Assembly (NCBI RefSeq): GCF_021401345.1
Contig: NZ_JACBGE010000003.1
Span: 62,001 to 126,000, forward strand
DNA from: Hydrogenophaga sp. NFH-34
Lineage (GTDB): Bacteria; Pseudomonadota; Gammaproteobacteria; Burkholderiales; Burkholderiaceae_C
DNA length: 64,000 nt
Reading direction: 5' to 3'
A program made the translations under genes and the position numbers. Positions 44,009 through 52,899 of this stretch are shown here, piece by piece (position 1 is the stretch's first letter; each line of letters opens with the position of its first letter). The notes under the pieces are model-generated. The model searched no databases, was not told where the DNA came from, and was given only the letters and a program-made list of their open reading frames with translations.

Positions 44009-44286
44009 GGTGGGAAATTCTCTGCCGGTAGCCGGTCAATGCGGTGGTCCAGAAGCGCAGTGTAGAGGCCGAAAAACACGCGCGCCGGACCGGAAGGCCC
44101 CAGCCGTGCGACAATAGCGCCTGTCGGGTCCTCCAGTCGGCCTGGCGCCAGCGCACACGCTGTGGTTGCTGCCCCACCCAAGGCGGCCGCCGATACGACG
44201 AACCTCATCTGCCCGTTCTGGACCGCAGCCCGCCTGCGGAAGTGGCCGATGCCCCCCAGCGCCCTGGACGGGCGCCCCAACTGCCA

Positions 44287-46041
44287 ATGAACTTTGAAGA
44301 ACTGAACCTGGCCCCGGCCATCGTGCAAGCGGTCCGTGAACAGGGTTACGAAACCCCCACACCCATCCAGCGCGAAGCCATTCCGGCCGTGCTCTCCGGT
44401 CGCGATCTGCTGGCCGGCGCACAGACCGGCACCGGCAAGACCGCCGCCTTCACCCTGCCGCTGCTGCAACGCCTGTCGCAAGGTGAGCGCGCCACCAGCC
44501 GCTTCGGCGGTGTCGGTGTCCGCGCCCTGGTGCTGACCCCCACGCGCGAACTCGCCGCACAGGTCGAAGAATCGGTGCGCACCTATGGCAAGCACCTGTC
44601 GCTCAACTCCACCGTGGTTTTCGGTGGCGTGGGCATGAACCCGCAGATCAACGCCCTCAAGAAAGGCGTCGACGTGCTGGTGGCCACGCCCGGACGCCTG
44701 CTCGACCTGCAGGACCAGGGCTTCCTGGACCTGTCAGCCGTGCAGGTGCTGGTGCTCGACGAAGCCGACCGCATGCTCGACATGGGCTTTATCCACGACG
44801 TGAAGAAGGTGCTGGCGCTGCTGCCCCGCGACAAGCAGAGTCTGCTGTTCTCGGCCACATTCAGCGACGACATCCGCGAACTCGCCAACAGCCTGCTGCG
44901 CGACCCGCAGAGCATCCAGGTCACACCGCGCAACACCACCGTGCAGCGCATCGCCCAGGTGATCCACCCGGTGGGCCGCGGCCGCAAGAAGGAACTGCTG
45001 GTCCACATCATCCAGCAGCACAACTGGAGCCAGGTGCTGGTGTTCACCCGCACCAAGTTCGGCGCCAACAACGTGGCCGATTACCTGACGAAGAACGGCA
45101 TCAAGGCCATGGCGCTGCACGGCAACAAGAGCCAGGGCGCCCGCACCCAGGCACTGGCCGGTTTCAAGAGTGGTGACATCCGCGCGCTGGTGGCCACCGA
45201 CATCGCCGCCCGCGGCATCGACATCGACGATCTGCCGCACGTCGTCAACTACGAAATCCCCAACGTCCCCGAGGACTACGTCCACCGCATCGGCCGCACC
45301 GGCCGGGCCGGCAAGGAAGGCCAGGCCGTCAGCCTGGTCTGCCTGGACGAAGAAGGTTTCATGCAGGAAATCGAACGCTTCACCAAGCAGGAGATTCCGG
45401 TGGAGATCTTCGAGCAGTTCATGCCCGAAGAGGGTGAACGCGCCGAGCCCATCGCCATGGGCCGCCAGACCCTGTGGGGTGGTGCCGGCAAGCCGCCCAG
45501 CCGCGATGTGATGGCCGCGGCCGCCAAGGCTGCTCGCCAGGACATGATGCAGCGCATCCGCGAGAAGAAAGCCACCGAAGGCCAGCCCAAGCCCCGCGGT
45601 CAACGACCGCCCAAGGCTGCGGCCGAAAACCATCCGGATGCCCAGGGCCCGCAGGGACACGGCGAGGGCAGCGGTGAAGGCCGCCGCCGCCGTCGCCGCC
45701 GCGGAGGCAATGGTCAGGGCCAGGGCCCGCAAACCCAGGCCGGCAGCCAGCACCCGCCACGCCAGGACCGTGCCCCGCGTCCGCCGCGCGACCACGACGA
45801 CGAAGGCGGCCGGCCCGAGCGCCAGCCCGGACCCAACGCCCACCTGGGCCAGTTGCGCATCCGCGACCCGCGCCCCCGCGCGGCCGCTCCCGGCGGTCAG
45901 CCTGACCCGCTGCGCACCAGCATCGACTCGATGCGCACCAGCAAGCACAAGAAGAACAACAAAGGCCCCCGTGGTGGTGGCCAGGGTGGCAACGGCGGCG
46001 GTGCCGATCCGCTGCGCACCAGCTACGGCCGCATCGGCTGA
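44287..46041 (+). CDS. rhlE: DEAD-box RNA helicase RhlE-like
   Basis: A 584-residue ATP-dependent RNA helicase. Motifs in order: Q motif ([13 protein letters not shown]), [50 protein letters not shown] and [10 protein letters not shown]. After residue about 400 comes a long basic, low-complexity tail ([12 protein letters not shown], Gln/Pro-rich stretches). DPLRTS occurs twice in the last 50 residues ([15 protein letters not shown] and [12 protein letters not shown]). The role is likely rRNA processing or mRNA decay at low temperature. The 278-bp upstream region holds no other gene. A clear terminator follows. Confidence 0.94.
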   Translation: MNFEELNLAPAIVQAVREQGYETPTPIQREAIPAVLSGRDLLAGAQTGTGKTAAFTLPLLQRLSQGERATSRFGGVGVRALVLTPTRELAAQVEESVRTYGKHLSLNSTVVFGGVGMNPQINALKKGVDVLVATPGRLLDLQDQGFLDLSAVQVLVLDEADRMLDMGFIHDVKKVLALLPRDKQSLLFSATFSDDIRELANSLLRDPQSIQVTPRNTTVQRIAQVIHPVGRGRKKELLVHIIQQHNWSQVLVFTRTKFGANNVADYLTKNGIKAMALHGNKSQGARTQALAGFKSGDIRALVATDIAARGIDIDDLPHVVNYEIPNVPEDYVHRIGRTGRAGKEGQAVSLVCLDEEGFMQEIERFTKQEIPVEIFEQFMPEEGERAEPIAMGRQTLWGGAGKPPSRDVMAAAAKAARQDMMQRIREKKATEGQPKPRGQRPPKAAAENHPDAQGPQGHGEGSGEGRRRRRRRGGNGQGQGPQTQAGSQHPPRQDRAPRPPRDHDDEGGRPERQPGPNAHLGQLRIRDPRPRAAAPGGQPDPLRTSIDSMRTSKHKKNNKGPRGGGQGGNGGGADPLRTSYGRIG

Positions 46042-46049
46042 CCCCCTTC

Positions 46050-46075
46050 AAAAAGCCCCGCTCGCGGGGCTTTTT
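46050..46075 (+). terminator. Intrinsic terminator after rhlE
   Basis: Stem AAAAAGCCCCG / CGGGGCTTTTT with a CTCG loop and T-run, 9 bp after the helicase stop. The A-run on the left also lets it work for the convergent fdhD. Confidence 0.92.
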
Positions 46076-46146
46076 GCTGGCGGCCGCTCGCCGGCCATCT
46101 CGGTCCAGGGCTTGACGGCGCCCCAAAAAACGTCGGGCTTGGCCGC

Positions 46147-46995
46147 TCAACCCGCCTCGGCCATCAGGCCGAAGCGCTCCGGGTAGGTGTAGGCCACAAA
46201 GTCATCGCCCCGCGCAAAACCAGCCAGCGCCAGCCCTGCCCGCTCGGCCAGGTCCACGGCCGCCGTGGTGGGCGCCGAAACCGCCACCAGCAGCCCGGCT
46301 CCGATCATGGCGGTCTTCTGCACCATCTCGAAACTGGCACGGCTGGTCACCAGCACCCAGCCCTGGGCCGGGTCGATGCCTGCGCGACTCATCGCCCCGG
46401 CGAGCTTGTCCAGCGCGTTGTGGCGACCGATGTCTTCGCACACCTGCAGGATGTGGCCCTCGGCATCGCACCAGGCCGCCGCGTGCACCGCACCCGTCAA
46501 CGCCTGGCGTGCCTGGCGCTCGCGCAACAACCGCTGCGCCCGCCCCGGTACCTGGGGCGGTACCGCCAGAGGGGGCAATGCACTTGGCAGCGTGCGGCGG
46601 ACCTGGTCCAGACTTTCCGTGCCACACAGGCCGCAGCCGGTTCGGCCCGCCAGGTTGCGACGCCGCTCCTTGAGCCGCCACTCGCATTCGGCAGCCACCT
46701 CGAGCCGAACCTCGATGCCATCACAGGTGGGTTCTGCCTCGATGCCATAGACCTCGCTCGCATCGCGCACCAGCCCTTCGGTCAGCGCGAAACCGAGCGC
46801 AAACGCCTCCAGATCGGCCGGCGTGGCCAGCATCACGGCGTGCGAAATGCCATTGAACACCAGCGCCACAGGCGTCTCTTCGGCCAGCCAGTCGCCGCGC
46901 GAAACGGCCTGCCCACCGCGCCACGCAACCACACGGGCTGCGCGGACGCCTTCGGGCGTGCTCTCGCCCGGGAGGGCGCCTTCAAGGGTTGTCAT
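46147..46995 (-). CDS. fdhD: Formate dehydrogenase accessory sulfurtransferase
   Basis: A 282-residue FdhD protein, which transfers sulfur from IscS to the molybdenum cofactor to activate formate dehydrogenase. The essential Cys motif is RTGCGLCGTESLDQ (CxxC). The other conserved patches are ICEDIGRHNALDKL-like (QVCEDIGRHNALDKLAGAMS), VLVTSRASFEMVQKTAMIGA and GFARGDDFVAYTYPERF. No formate dehydrogenase genes are nearby. It converges on rhlE across the terminator, and its start is 187 bp from the EEP gene. Confidence 0.93.
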   Translation of the reverse strand: MTTLEGALPGESTPEGVRAARVVAWRGGQAVSRGDWLAEETPVALVFNGISHAVMLATPADLEAFALGFALTEGLVRDASEVYGIEAEPTCDGIEVRLEVAAECEWRLKERRRNLAGRTGCGLCGTESLDQVRRTLPSALPPLAVPPQVPGRAQRLLRERQARQALTGAVHAAAWCDAEGHILQVCEDIGRHNALDKLAGAMSRAGIDPAQGWVLVTSRASFEMVQKTAMIGAGLLVAVSAPTTAAVDLAERAGLALAGFARGDDFVAYTYPERFGLMAEAG

Positions 46996-47181
46996 GCTGT
47001 CTCCAGAGATCGACGCGGGGACACTCGCCAGGATCGCCGCACGGCTTCTTCACGATGCCCGGCCGGCGCCATGCACACCGCGCCGGCACGAAAGTGCGGG
47101 TGTGTATGCTGGTGAGGCATAGGGTAACCCAGTGCCCCTGCACGCTGGCCTGCCCCGCCGCCCCTTTTCACCACCTTTTGC

Positions 47182-48237
47182 ATGCCCGCTGCCACCCCCA
47201 CCCCCGACGAATCCCTGCCTCCTCGCTGGGCCACCCTAATGGTGGCCACGGCCAACGTGCTCAACCTGGCGCAGCCCGGGCGCCACTTTTACGATGGCCA
47301 GAGCCCTTACCGGCAGGAAGAGTTCGAGCGCAAGGTGAACTGGCTCGGCGAGCGCTTTCGCACCCTCAATGCCGATGTGCTGGCGGTGCAGGAAGTGTGG
47401 GACGAAGTGGCCCTGCGCGCCGCCATCGCCCGCAGCGGGCTGCAATATGGCTTCGTCGGTGTGCCCGGGGCTGAAAACGGTCCGGGGCAGCACGGTGCAC
47501 AGGGCACGCCGCGCGTCGGCCTGGCCACCCGGCTGAAAGTGGCGCACACCGAATCGCTGGTCGACTTTCCGCCCGCCGCCGTCGTGCAGGTCCCCGGCCT
47601 GGGCGCCCATGGCCGGTTCGAGCGCCCGCCCCTGCTGGCCACCCTGCGCCTCAAACACGGACAACCCGTGGCGGTGCTGGTCGCTCACCTCAAGAGCAAG
47701 CGACCGAAATTCCTGCAGGACGCCGAAGGTCGGCCGCTCGAAGACCCCAACGACCCGGCGGTGCAGGCGGTGGCTTCGCTGCGATCGCTGATCATGCGCG
47801 CAGGCGAAGCCCTGGCGCTGCGGCTGAAGGTGGTGGAATTGCTGCACCGCACGCGGCTGCCACTGATCGTGATGGGCGATCTCAACGACAGTCCGCACAG
47901 CGTCACCACGCAACTGATCGCCGCCACCTCGCAAGCGGCCTACGACAAGGGCGCGCGCGACACCGCGCTGTACAACGCCTGGGATGTGCAGGGTGAAGGC
48001 GCCCTGCGCCGCGACGTGGCCTTCTCGCACATCCACCAGGGCTACCCCGAGGTGCTGGACCAGGTGCTGGTCAGCGAAGAATTCGTCGCCACCAGCCGCG
48101 CCAGCATCGGCGATGTGCGGCGCGTGGAGGCTTTCAACGACCACCTGCACGAAGGCCGTGAACGCTGGCGCAGCGACCATGGGTTCGTGCGCGCGCTGTT
48201 GCGTCTGCGGCTGGATGCGCCCGTCCCGGACGTTTAA
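47182..48237 (+). CDS. Endonuclease/exonuclease/phosphatase-family protein
   Basis: A 351-residue DNase I-like (EEP) hydrolase. Metal-site motifs: ATANVLNLAQPG (Asn), DVLAVQEVWDEVA (Glu), VLVAHLKSKRPKF (His), LIVMGDLNDSPHS (Asp, Asn) and WRSDHGFVRALLRL (Asp-His). No signal peptide, so it is likely cytoplasmic. The substrate may be nucleic acid or a phosphodiester; it cannot be decided. It has no obvious operon partner: the next gene on the same strand starts 79 bp downstream with its own ribosome site. Confidence 0.85.
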   Translation: MPAATPTPDESLPPRWATLMVATANVLNLAQPGRHFYDGQSPYRQEEFERKVNWLGERFRTLNADVLAVQEVWDEVALRAAIARSGLQYGFVGVPGAENGPGQHGAQGTPRVGLATRLKVAHTESLVDFPPAAVVQVPGLGAHGRFERPPLLATLRLKHGQPVAVLVAHLKSKRPKFLQDAEGRPLEDPNDPAVQAVASLRSLIMRAGEALALRLKVVELLHRTRLPLIVMGDLNDSPHSVTTQLIAATSQAAYDKGARDTALYNAWDVQGEGALRRDVAFSHIHQGYPEVLDQVLVSEEFVATSRASIGDVRRVEAFNDHLHEGRERWRSDHGFVRALLRLRLDAPVPDV

Positions 48238-48316
48238 ACCTGTTCTAAGTGTCGGCGCCAAGAATGGCGGCGTCGGTGGCGGTTGCCACCGATCCACAAC
48301 CCTCCAAGGAGTCCTC

Positions 48317-48598
48317 ATGAGCAAGAACCTGATCGCCCTGCTGTCTGCTGCCCTGCTCACCGCAGGTGCTGCCCACGCGGCCACCAACACCCCGGCTGCC
48401 GCGACGGCGCCGGCCACACCGGCGACCGAGATGGCGAGTACCGCTGCCGCCCCGGCACCGGCGGTCCCGACCACGGCCGAGAAGCCCGCCCACAAAGCGG
48501 TTACCCCGATGGCCCAGGAACACAAGAAAAAAGCCAAGAAGAAGCACGTGGCAGCCTCGAAGAAGCGCCACGAAACGCACGACGTTGTGAAGTCCTGA
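48317..48598 (+). CDS. Small exported Ala/Pro/Lys-rich protein
   Basis: A 93-residue protein with a signal sequence (KNLIALLSAALLTAGAAHAA), then an Ala/Thr/Pro stretch (residues about 22-60) and a highly basic tail (EHKKKAKKKHVAASKKRHET). AAGGAG lies 8 bases before the ATG. No known domain; the basic tail suggests binding to polyanions or a periplasmic scaffold (inference). A strong terminator follows, so it is its own unit. Confidence 0.7.
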   Translation: MSKNLIALLSAALLTAGAAHAATNTPAAATAPATPATEMASTAAAPAPAVPTTAEKPAHKAVTPMAQEHKKKAKKKHVAASKKRHETHDVVKS

Positions 48599-48618
48599 AC
48601 CCTTCGAAACGGTCAGGC

Positions 48619-48654
48619 AAAAAAAGAGAGCGGATCATCCGCTCTCTTTTTTTT
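48619..48654. terminator. Bidirectional intrinsic terminator
   Basis: Stem AGAGAGCGGAT / ATCCGCTCTCT with one base in the loop, flanked by A-run and T-run. It serves the small exported protein gene (plus) and the DUF4148 gene (minus). Confidence 0.92.
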
Positions 48655-48692
48655 GGAGGGAAAGGAGCGCCCTTTCAGGCGCCCACCCAACG

Positions 48693-49199
48693 TCACTGCA
48701 CGTTGCGGTAGTGACCGGGGAAGAGCTCGTTGAGCTTCATGCCGCTGTCGCCATCGGCCACGATGTCGCCCGTGCGCAGCGCTTCGCGCAACTCGGCCTT
48801 CACTTCGGCGCGCGTCTTGCCTTGCTCCGGTGCGGCCGCTTGGACCTTCACCACGTCGCCCTTGGCCGCGTACTGCGCCGGGCTCAACTCAGCCAGCGTC
48901 TGGCCGCTGTCACCACCGGCGACCAGCGAACCGTCGCGCAGGGCCTGTTGCAGCTGGGCCTTGACCTGTTCACGGCTCAGGCCCTGGGCCTGCACGGCCG
49001 GGTAGCGGTTGGGCGAGAGTTCAGCCAGGGTCTGGCCGCTGTCGCCGCCGGCGACCAGCGAACCATTGCGAATGGCTTGTTGCAGTTCGGCCTGGACCTG
49101 CTCGCGGCTCAGGCCCTGGTCGGCGGCCACGGCCTGACCGGCGGCGATGGCCAGCACGGCAGCAGCAAAAACGGAAGTGAAGCGACGTTGGGTGTTCAT
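48693..49199 (-). CDS. DUF4148 protein with three repeats
   Basis: A 168-residue exported protein: signal sequence (TSVFAAAVLAIAAGQAVAAD), then three DUF4148 units. Units 1 and 2 (QGLSREQVQAELQQAIRNGS, then QGLSREQVKAQLQQALRDGS) are 44 residues apart and nearly identical; unit 3 (KTRAEVKAELREALRTGDIV) is more diverged. Each unit ends GDSGQTLAELSP or GDSGMKLNELFP. DUF4148 proteins are small periplasmic proteins of unknown function that are abundant in Burkholderiales. The 75-residue DUF4148 gene next to it matches unit 3 best. Confidence 0.85.
   Translation of the reverse strand: MNTQRRFTSVFAAAVLAIAAGQAVAADQGLSREQVQAELQQAIRNGSLVAGGDSGQTLAELSPNRYPAVQAQGLSREQVKAQLQQALRDGSLVAGGDSGQTLAELSPAQYAAKGDVVKVQAAAPEQGKTRAEVKAELREALRTGDIVADGDSGMKLNELFPGHYRNVQ
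48724..49130. repeat. In-frame tandem duplication inside DUF4148 gene
   Basis: DNA around 48891-49000 and 49023-49132 matches at high identity with a period of 132 bp (44 codons), a recent-looking in-frame duplication. A third, diverged unit starts near 48724. Confidence 0.7.
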
Positions 49200-49268
49200 G
49201 ATGGTTCCTTCAAACAGACTGGGGAGGTTGTGCGGGGCACATCCCCGCCTGTTGCGCAAAGTGCGCGC

Positions 49269-49496
49269 TTACTTGCTGGTCTTGACCGGATAGCGGTTCG
49301 GGAACAGCTCGTTGAGCTTCATGCCGCTGTCGCCACCAGCGACGATGTCGCCGGTGCGCAGCGCTTCGGCCAGTTCGGCCTTGACCTGTTCGCGGGTCTT
49401 GCCCTGCGGCGCGGGATCGGCCGCCAGCACTTGACCGGCCGAAACGGCCAGCACAGCAGCGGCGAGAGCGGAAGCGAGGGTGCGGGAGGTGTTCAT
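49269..49496 (-). CDS. DUF4148 protein, single repeat
   Basis: A 75-residue exported protein: signal sequence (TLASALAAAVLAVSAGQVLA) followed by one DUF4148 unit (QGKTREQVKAELAEALRTGD, GDSGMKLNELFPNRYPV). It is a close paralogue of unit 3 of the neighbouring gene, 69 bp downstream on the same strand, so the pair probably arose by duplication and shares a promoter. It faces the LysR gene across 226 bp of AT-rich DNA. Confidence 0.82.
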   Translation of the reverse strand: MNTSRTLASALAAAVLAVSAGQVLAADPAPQGKTREQVKAELAEALRTGDIVAGGDSGMKLNELFPNRYPVKTSK

Positions 49497-49680
49497 GATG
49501 TTTTCCTTGGAGAGTTGCGGTACGGGTTGCATGGTGCCGGGCCATCACCCGGCGGTCTTCTCGGTGCGGTATCGCTGCGTTTCGCTGTGTTTCACGGCGG
49601 AACGGGTGTGTATCGCTGCCTTGGGTTGAACTGTAAAATTTCTTTTGATAGAGAAAAACAACCACATCCCCAATAGATAA

Positions 49681-49695
49681 TTTCCATATCGGAAA
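49681..49695. promoter_or_regulatory. LysR-type box candidate
   Basis: TTTCC-N5-GGAAA inverted repeat (T-N11-A type) in AT-rich DNA, 28 bp before the LysR start and about 185 bp from the DUF4148 start. The placement suits autoregulation. Confidence 0.45.
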
Positions 49696-49722
49696 CAATC
49701 TTTCGGCCACCACCGGATCGCC

Positions 49723-50643
49723 ATGGACCGTCTACAGACCTTGCGTGTTTTTCAGCGCGTCGCCGACGAGGGCAGTTTTGCAGCGGCCTCCCGGTCGCTC
49801 GATCTGTCACCGGCGGTCGTGACCCGGTTGGTGGCCGACCTGGAGGCCTACCTGGGCACCCGCCTGATCCAGCGCACGACCCGGCGCCTGGCGCTGACCG
49901 AAGCCGGCCAGACCTATCTGGAGCGCATCCGCCCCATCCTCCAGGACCTGGACGACGCCCATGCCCTGGTCAGTGCACAGAACAACGAGCCCTGCGGCAC
50001 GCTGCGCATCCAGACGGTGCCCGCCCTGGCGACGCACGTGCTGGGCCCGGTGCTGGCGGGTTTTCGCAGCGCCTACCCGGGTATCCGGCTCGTCATCGAC
50101 GTGGACAACCGCACCGACCCGCCGATCGAAGACCATGACGTGACCTTGCTGGGCGTGCGCGAGGACTACGACGCCGCCGTCGTCGCGCGCCGGCTCATCA
50201 GTGGCACCGAAGCCATCCTGGTGGCCTCGCCGGCCTATCTCGCCCGGCGGGGCACGCCCCAACACCCCCGTGATCTGGTTCACCACGACTGCCTGCGCGT
50301 TGCCGAGGTGATGCGCACCGACCCCTGGCGCGTGTTCCGCACCGATGCCCCCGACGAGGTGTTTGACGTGGACGTGCCCCCGGTGCTGTGGAGCAACCAC
50401 ACCGACACCCTGATCCGGGCTGCCCTGGACGGTGCCGGCATCACCTCGACCACAGCCGAACTGGCGGCCGCGCACATCAACAGCGGCGCCCTGGTCCGGG
50501 TGCTCAGCCCCTGGATCAGCGCCCGCCTGTCGCTCTATGCCGCCCTGCCCAGCCGCAAGTACCTGCCCCAACGCACCCGCGTCTTCCTCGACTACCTGAC
50601 GGACTACACCCGCAAGGCCGTCGAACAGGCCCTGGCCCGCTGA
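49723..50643 (+). CDS. LysR-family transcriptional regulator
   Basis: A 306-residue regulator. The N-terminal winged helix is RVADEGSFAAASRSLDLSPA followed by VTRLVADLEAYLGTRLIQRT. The effector domain begins GTLRIQTVPALATHVLGPVL; the PxxxRxLSPW-like end (VRVLSPWISARLSLYAALP) is typical of the CrgA/DmlR-type group. The divergent DUF4148 genes are the most obvious targets, though LysR proteins also act in trans. It converges on the cupin gene. Confidence 0.93.
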   Translation: MDRLQTLRVFQRVADEGSFAAASRSLDLSPAVVTRLVADLEAYLGTRLIQRTTRRLALTEAGQTYLERIRPILQDLDDAHALVSAQNNEPCGTLRIQTVPALATHVLGPVLAGFRSAYPGIRLVIDVDNRTDPPIEDHDVTLLGVREDYDAAVVARRLISGTEAILVASPAYLARRGTPQHPRDLVHHDCLRVAEVMRTDPWRVFRTDAPDEVFDVDVPPVLWSNHTDTLIRAALDGAGITSTTAELAAAHINSGALVRVLSPWISARLSLYAALPSRKYLPQRTRVFLDYLTDYTRKAVEQALAR

Positions 50644-50661
50644 CGCAGCCGCAACGCGGAC

Positions 50662-51045
50662 TCAGACGCGCACGAACGCCGTCACCAGTGGCTCGTCCCC
50701 CACCTGGCGGCTGCGGTGGCCATGCAGGGAGGGATCGAACGTCGCGCCTTCCGGCAAGGTGTCGGCAGAGAAAAAATGCTCGCCCGGGCCAAACACGCGC
50801 GCGCTGCCGTCCTGCAGGCCGATCTCCATCTGGCCCTGAAGGACAAATAGCCACTGCGGGGCGGTGGTGCAATGGAAGTCGCTGCGAAAACCCACCGGGC
50901 TCTGGCGCAGTTGCAGGCCCGATGCGGGCAACAGCGGCGACAGCCGGGCGGCTGGGGAGCCTTCGGTCAGGGGCAGCGAGTCCTCCCGGAAACGGGCTCG
51001 GCCATCGGTATCGGTGAACAGCACCACCTGGCGAAACTGGGCCAT
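50662..51045 (-). CDS. Cupin-domain protein
   Basis: A 127-residue single-domain cupin: beta-strand motifs FRSDFHCTTAPQWLFVLQGQ, MEIGLQDGSARVFGPGEHFF and DPSLHGHRSRQVGDEPLVTA. The His of motif 1 (DFHCT) and His of GPGEHFF and HGHRSR could bind a metal. The substrate is unknown. I chose MAQFRQVVLFTDTDGRARFR as the start. It faces the Tat-signal protein gene with a 179-bp gap that has no clear promoter motifs. Confidence 0.78.
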   Translation of the reverse strand: MAQFRQVVLFTDTDGRARFREDSLPLTEGSPAARLSPLLPASGLQLRQSPVGFRSDFHCTTAPQWLFVLQGQMEIGLQDGSARVFGPGEHFFSADTLPEGATFDPSLHGHRSRQVGDEPLVTAFVRV

Positions 51046-51224
51046 GAATTCACTCCTTCGGGGGCAAGGCCGGGTTTGTACCAGAACACGGGAGCATCGA
51101 GCAGCAGCGCACGAACAGCTTCGAACCACTCTTTACACACCGTTTTCACTCATGCAGCCTGGGCTTGACAGCCAGCCGGTGTACTGCAGGCTCCGATTCA
51201 CCTCTTGGATTCAGGAGACGCTTC

Positions 51225-52064
51225 ATGACCTCCGCAACCCCTTTCCTCTCCCGCCGCTCGGTTCTCAGGACCACGCTGGGCGCAACCCTGGGCCTGACCG
51301 CTGGCGTCGGCCTGCTGGCCCCGCTGTCGGCCCACGCGGCCGGACGTCTGGTCGACGTGCGCGTCGTCAACCGCGACACGGACGACATCCTCCCGGTCTA
51401 CGAATACCGCGGTGAACTGTGGGTCCCGGGCGAGCCCGGGGCACGCTACGCGATCGAGCTGCGCAACCGCTCGGATGAGCGCCTGCTCAACGTCGTGTCG
51501 GTCGACGGCGTCAACGTGGTCACCGGCGAAACCGCGGCCTTCGACCAAGCGGGCTACGTCATCGCCCCCTGGCAGCGCTACGAGGTCAACGGCTGGCGCA
51601 AGAGCCGCCGGGAAATCGCGGCCTTTGAATTCACCCGCCTGTCACGCTCCTACGCTGCGCGCACCGGCCGCCCGGACGACGTCGGCGTGATCGGCATCGC
51701 GGTCTTCCGCGAGGAGCGCGACAACACGCCCTGGCGCAACCCCGACGCACGCCCCTACGACACCCCGTATGGCCGCAACGCTCCGGCACCGGCCCCGCAG
51801 AACGCACCACCGGCCGAGCTGCACGGGCGTTCGCTGCGCGCCGAACCCGGCCCACAACTGGGTACCGGCCACGGCGACCGGGAATACGATCGCGTGGCCC
51901 AGACCCGCTTCGACCGCCGCTCGGACCGGCCCGACGACGTCGTGCTGATCCGCTACGACAGCCGTGCCAACCTGGTGGCCATGGGCATCATCCCGCCCGA
52001 CCGCCATCCGCCCCGCCCGTTCCCAGGCGAACGCCGCGGTCGCTGGGTGCCCGACCCGCGCTGA
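51225..52064 (+). CDS. Tat-type exported protein, uncharacterised
   Basis: A 279-residue protein with a twin-arginine-type leader (SRRSVLRTTLGATLGLTAGV then LSAHAAG). The first domain (about residues 45-170) looks beta-rich (DVRVVNRDTDDILPVYEYRG, YAIELRNRSDERLLNVVSVD, WQRYEVNGWRKSRREIAAFE). The C-terminal third is Pro/Arg-rich. A separate motif DDVVLIRYDSRANLVAMGII precedes the tail. I do not recognise the family. AGGAG precedes the ATG. Neighbours (cupin, nitroreductase) do not clearly define its role. Confidence 0.7.
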   Translation: MTSATPFLSRRSVLRTTLGATLGLTAGVGLLAPLSAHAAGRLVDVRVVNRDTDDILPVYEYRGELWVPGEPGARYAIELRNRSDERLLNVVSVDGVNVVTGETAAFDQAGYVIAPWQRYEVNGWRKSRREIAAFEFTRLSRSYAARTGRPDDVGVIGIAVFREERDNTPWRNPDARPYDTPYGRNAPAPAPQNAPPAELHGRSLRAEPGPQLGTGHGDREYDRVAQTRFDRRSDRPDDVVLIRYDSRANLVAMGIIPPDRHPPRPFPGERRGRWVPDPR

Positions 52065-52088
52065 CCGCCATGCGGAGTCCCCGCGCCG

Positions 52089-52817
52089 TCAGCCGAGCCA
52101 GTGCGTGAAGCTGGCGACGCTTTCGCGCGGGGTGATGAAGCCGTTGACCTTGTCGTCCGGATCGGCGTGACCGAGCGCCATGCCACAGACCAGCATCTCG
52201 CTCTCGCCCGCACCGATGTGCGGCAGGATGATCCGGGCAAAACCGTTCCACGCGGCCTGGGGGCAGGTGTGCAGGCCCTGGGCGCGTGCGGCGATCATGA
52301 TGTTCTGCAGGAACATGCCGTAATCCACCAGCGAGCCCCGGCCCATGATTTTGTCGATGGTGAACATCAGGCCCACCGGCGCATCAAAGAACCGGAAGTT
52401 GCGCTGGTGCTGGGCGTGCATCTTGTCCTTGTCGCCCTTGCCGATGCCCAGCAGCCCGTACAGCCCCCAGCCGTTCTCGCGCCGCCGGTCGATGTAGGGA
52501 CTGACCCATTGGGTGGGGTAGTAGTCGTACGCTTCGCGATACTGGTCGGCCAGCGATGGATCGGCGCGCAGCGCGTCATGCGCAGCGCAGACCTTGTCAA
52601 CCAGACGGTCACGGCTGGGCCCCTGGAGCACGTAGACCTTCCACGGCTGCGTGTTGGTGCCCGAAGGCGCACGGGCAGCCACTTGCAGAATGTGTTCCAG
52701 CGTGTCGCGCGACACCGGCGTTGGCAGGAAGGCGCGTGCCGAAAGCCGGCTCTGAATGGCGGCGTCCACGCTCGCCGCGTCGATGGCTTGGGTGGCATCC
52801 GGGGGATTGGGGATCAT
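52089..52817 (-). CDS. Nitroreductase family protein
   Basis: A 242-residue FMN-dependent nitroreductase. Motifs: IQSRLSARAFLPTPVSRDTL (FMN phosphate), AARAPSGTNTQPWKVYVLQG, RGSLVDYGMFLQNIMIAARA and CGMALGHADPDDKVNGF. It reduces nitro groups or quinone-like compounds with NAD(P)H; the true substrate is unknown. The palindrome TTGACGTATACGTCAA sits just upstream, so it is likely controlled by the same factor as the SDR at 58618. It runs convergent to the Tat-signal gene (24-bp gap). Confidence 0.9.
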   Translation of the reverse strand: MIPNPPDATQAIDAASVDAAIQSRLSARAFLPTPVSRDTLEHILQVAARAPSGTNTQPWKVYVLQGPSRDRLVDKVCAAHDALRADPSLADQYREAYDYYPTQWVSPYIDRRRENGWGLYGLLGIGKGDKDKMHAQHQRNFRFFDAPVGLMFTIDKIMGRGSLVDYGMFLQNIMIAARAQGLHTCPQAAWNGFARIILPHIGAGESEMLVCGMALGHADPDDKVNGFITPRESVASFTHWLG

Positions 52818-52837
52818 GCAGGTCTCCTGTTTTTTGA

Positions 52838-52853
52838 TTGACGTATACGTCAA
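52838..52853. promoter_or_regulatory. ACGT-core palindromic operator
   Basis: Perfect 16-bp palindrome TTGACGTATACGTCAA, 20 bp upstream of the nitroreductase start, within the short gap to the thioesterase stop. It shares the TTGACGT / ACGTCAA arms with the site at 58573-58596. Confidence 0.7.
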
Positions 52854-52899
52854 CTCCAAAGCATTATGGCGGCCCCCGTACCGGCTTGCCGGCAGCGGG

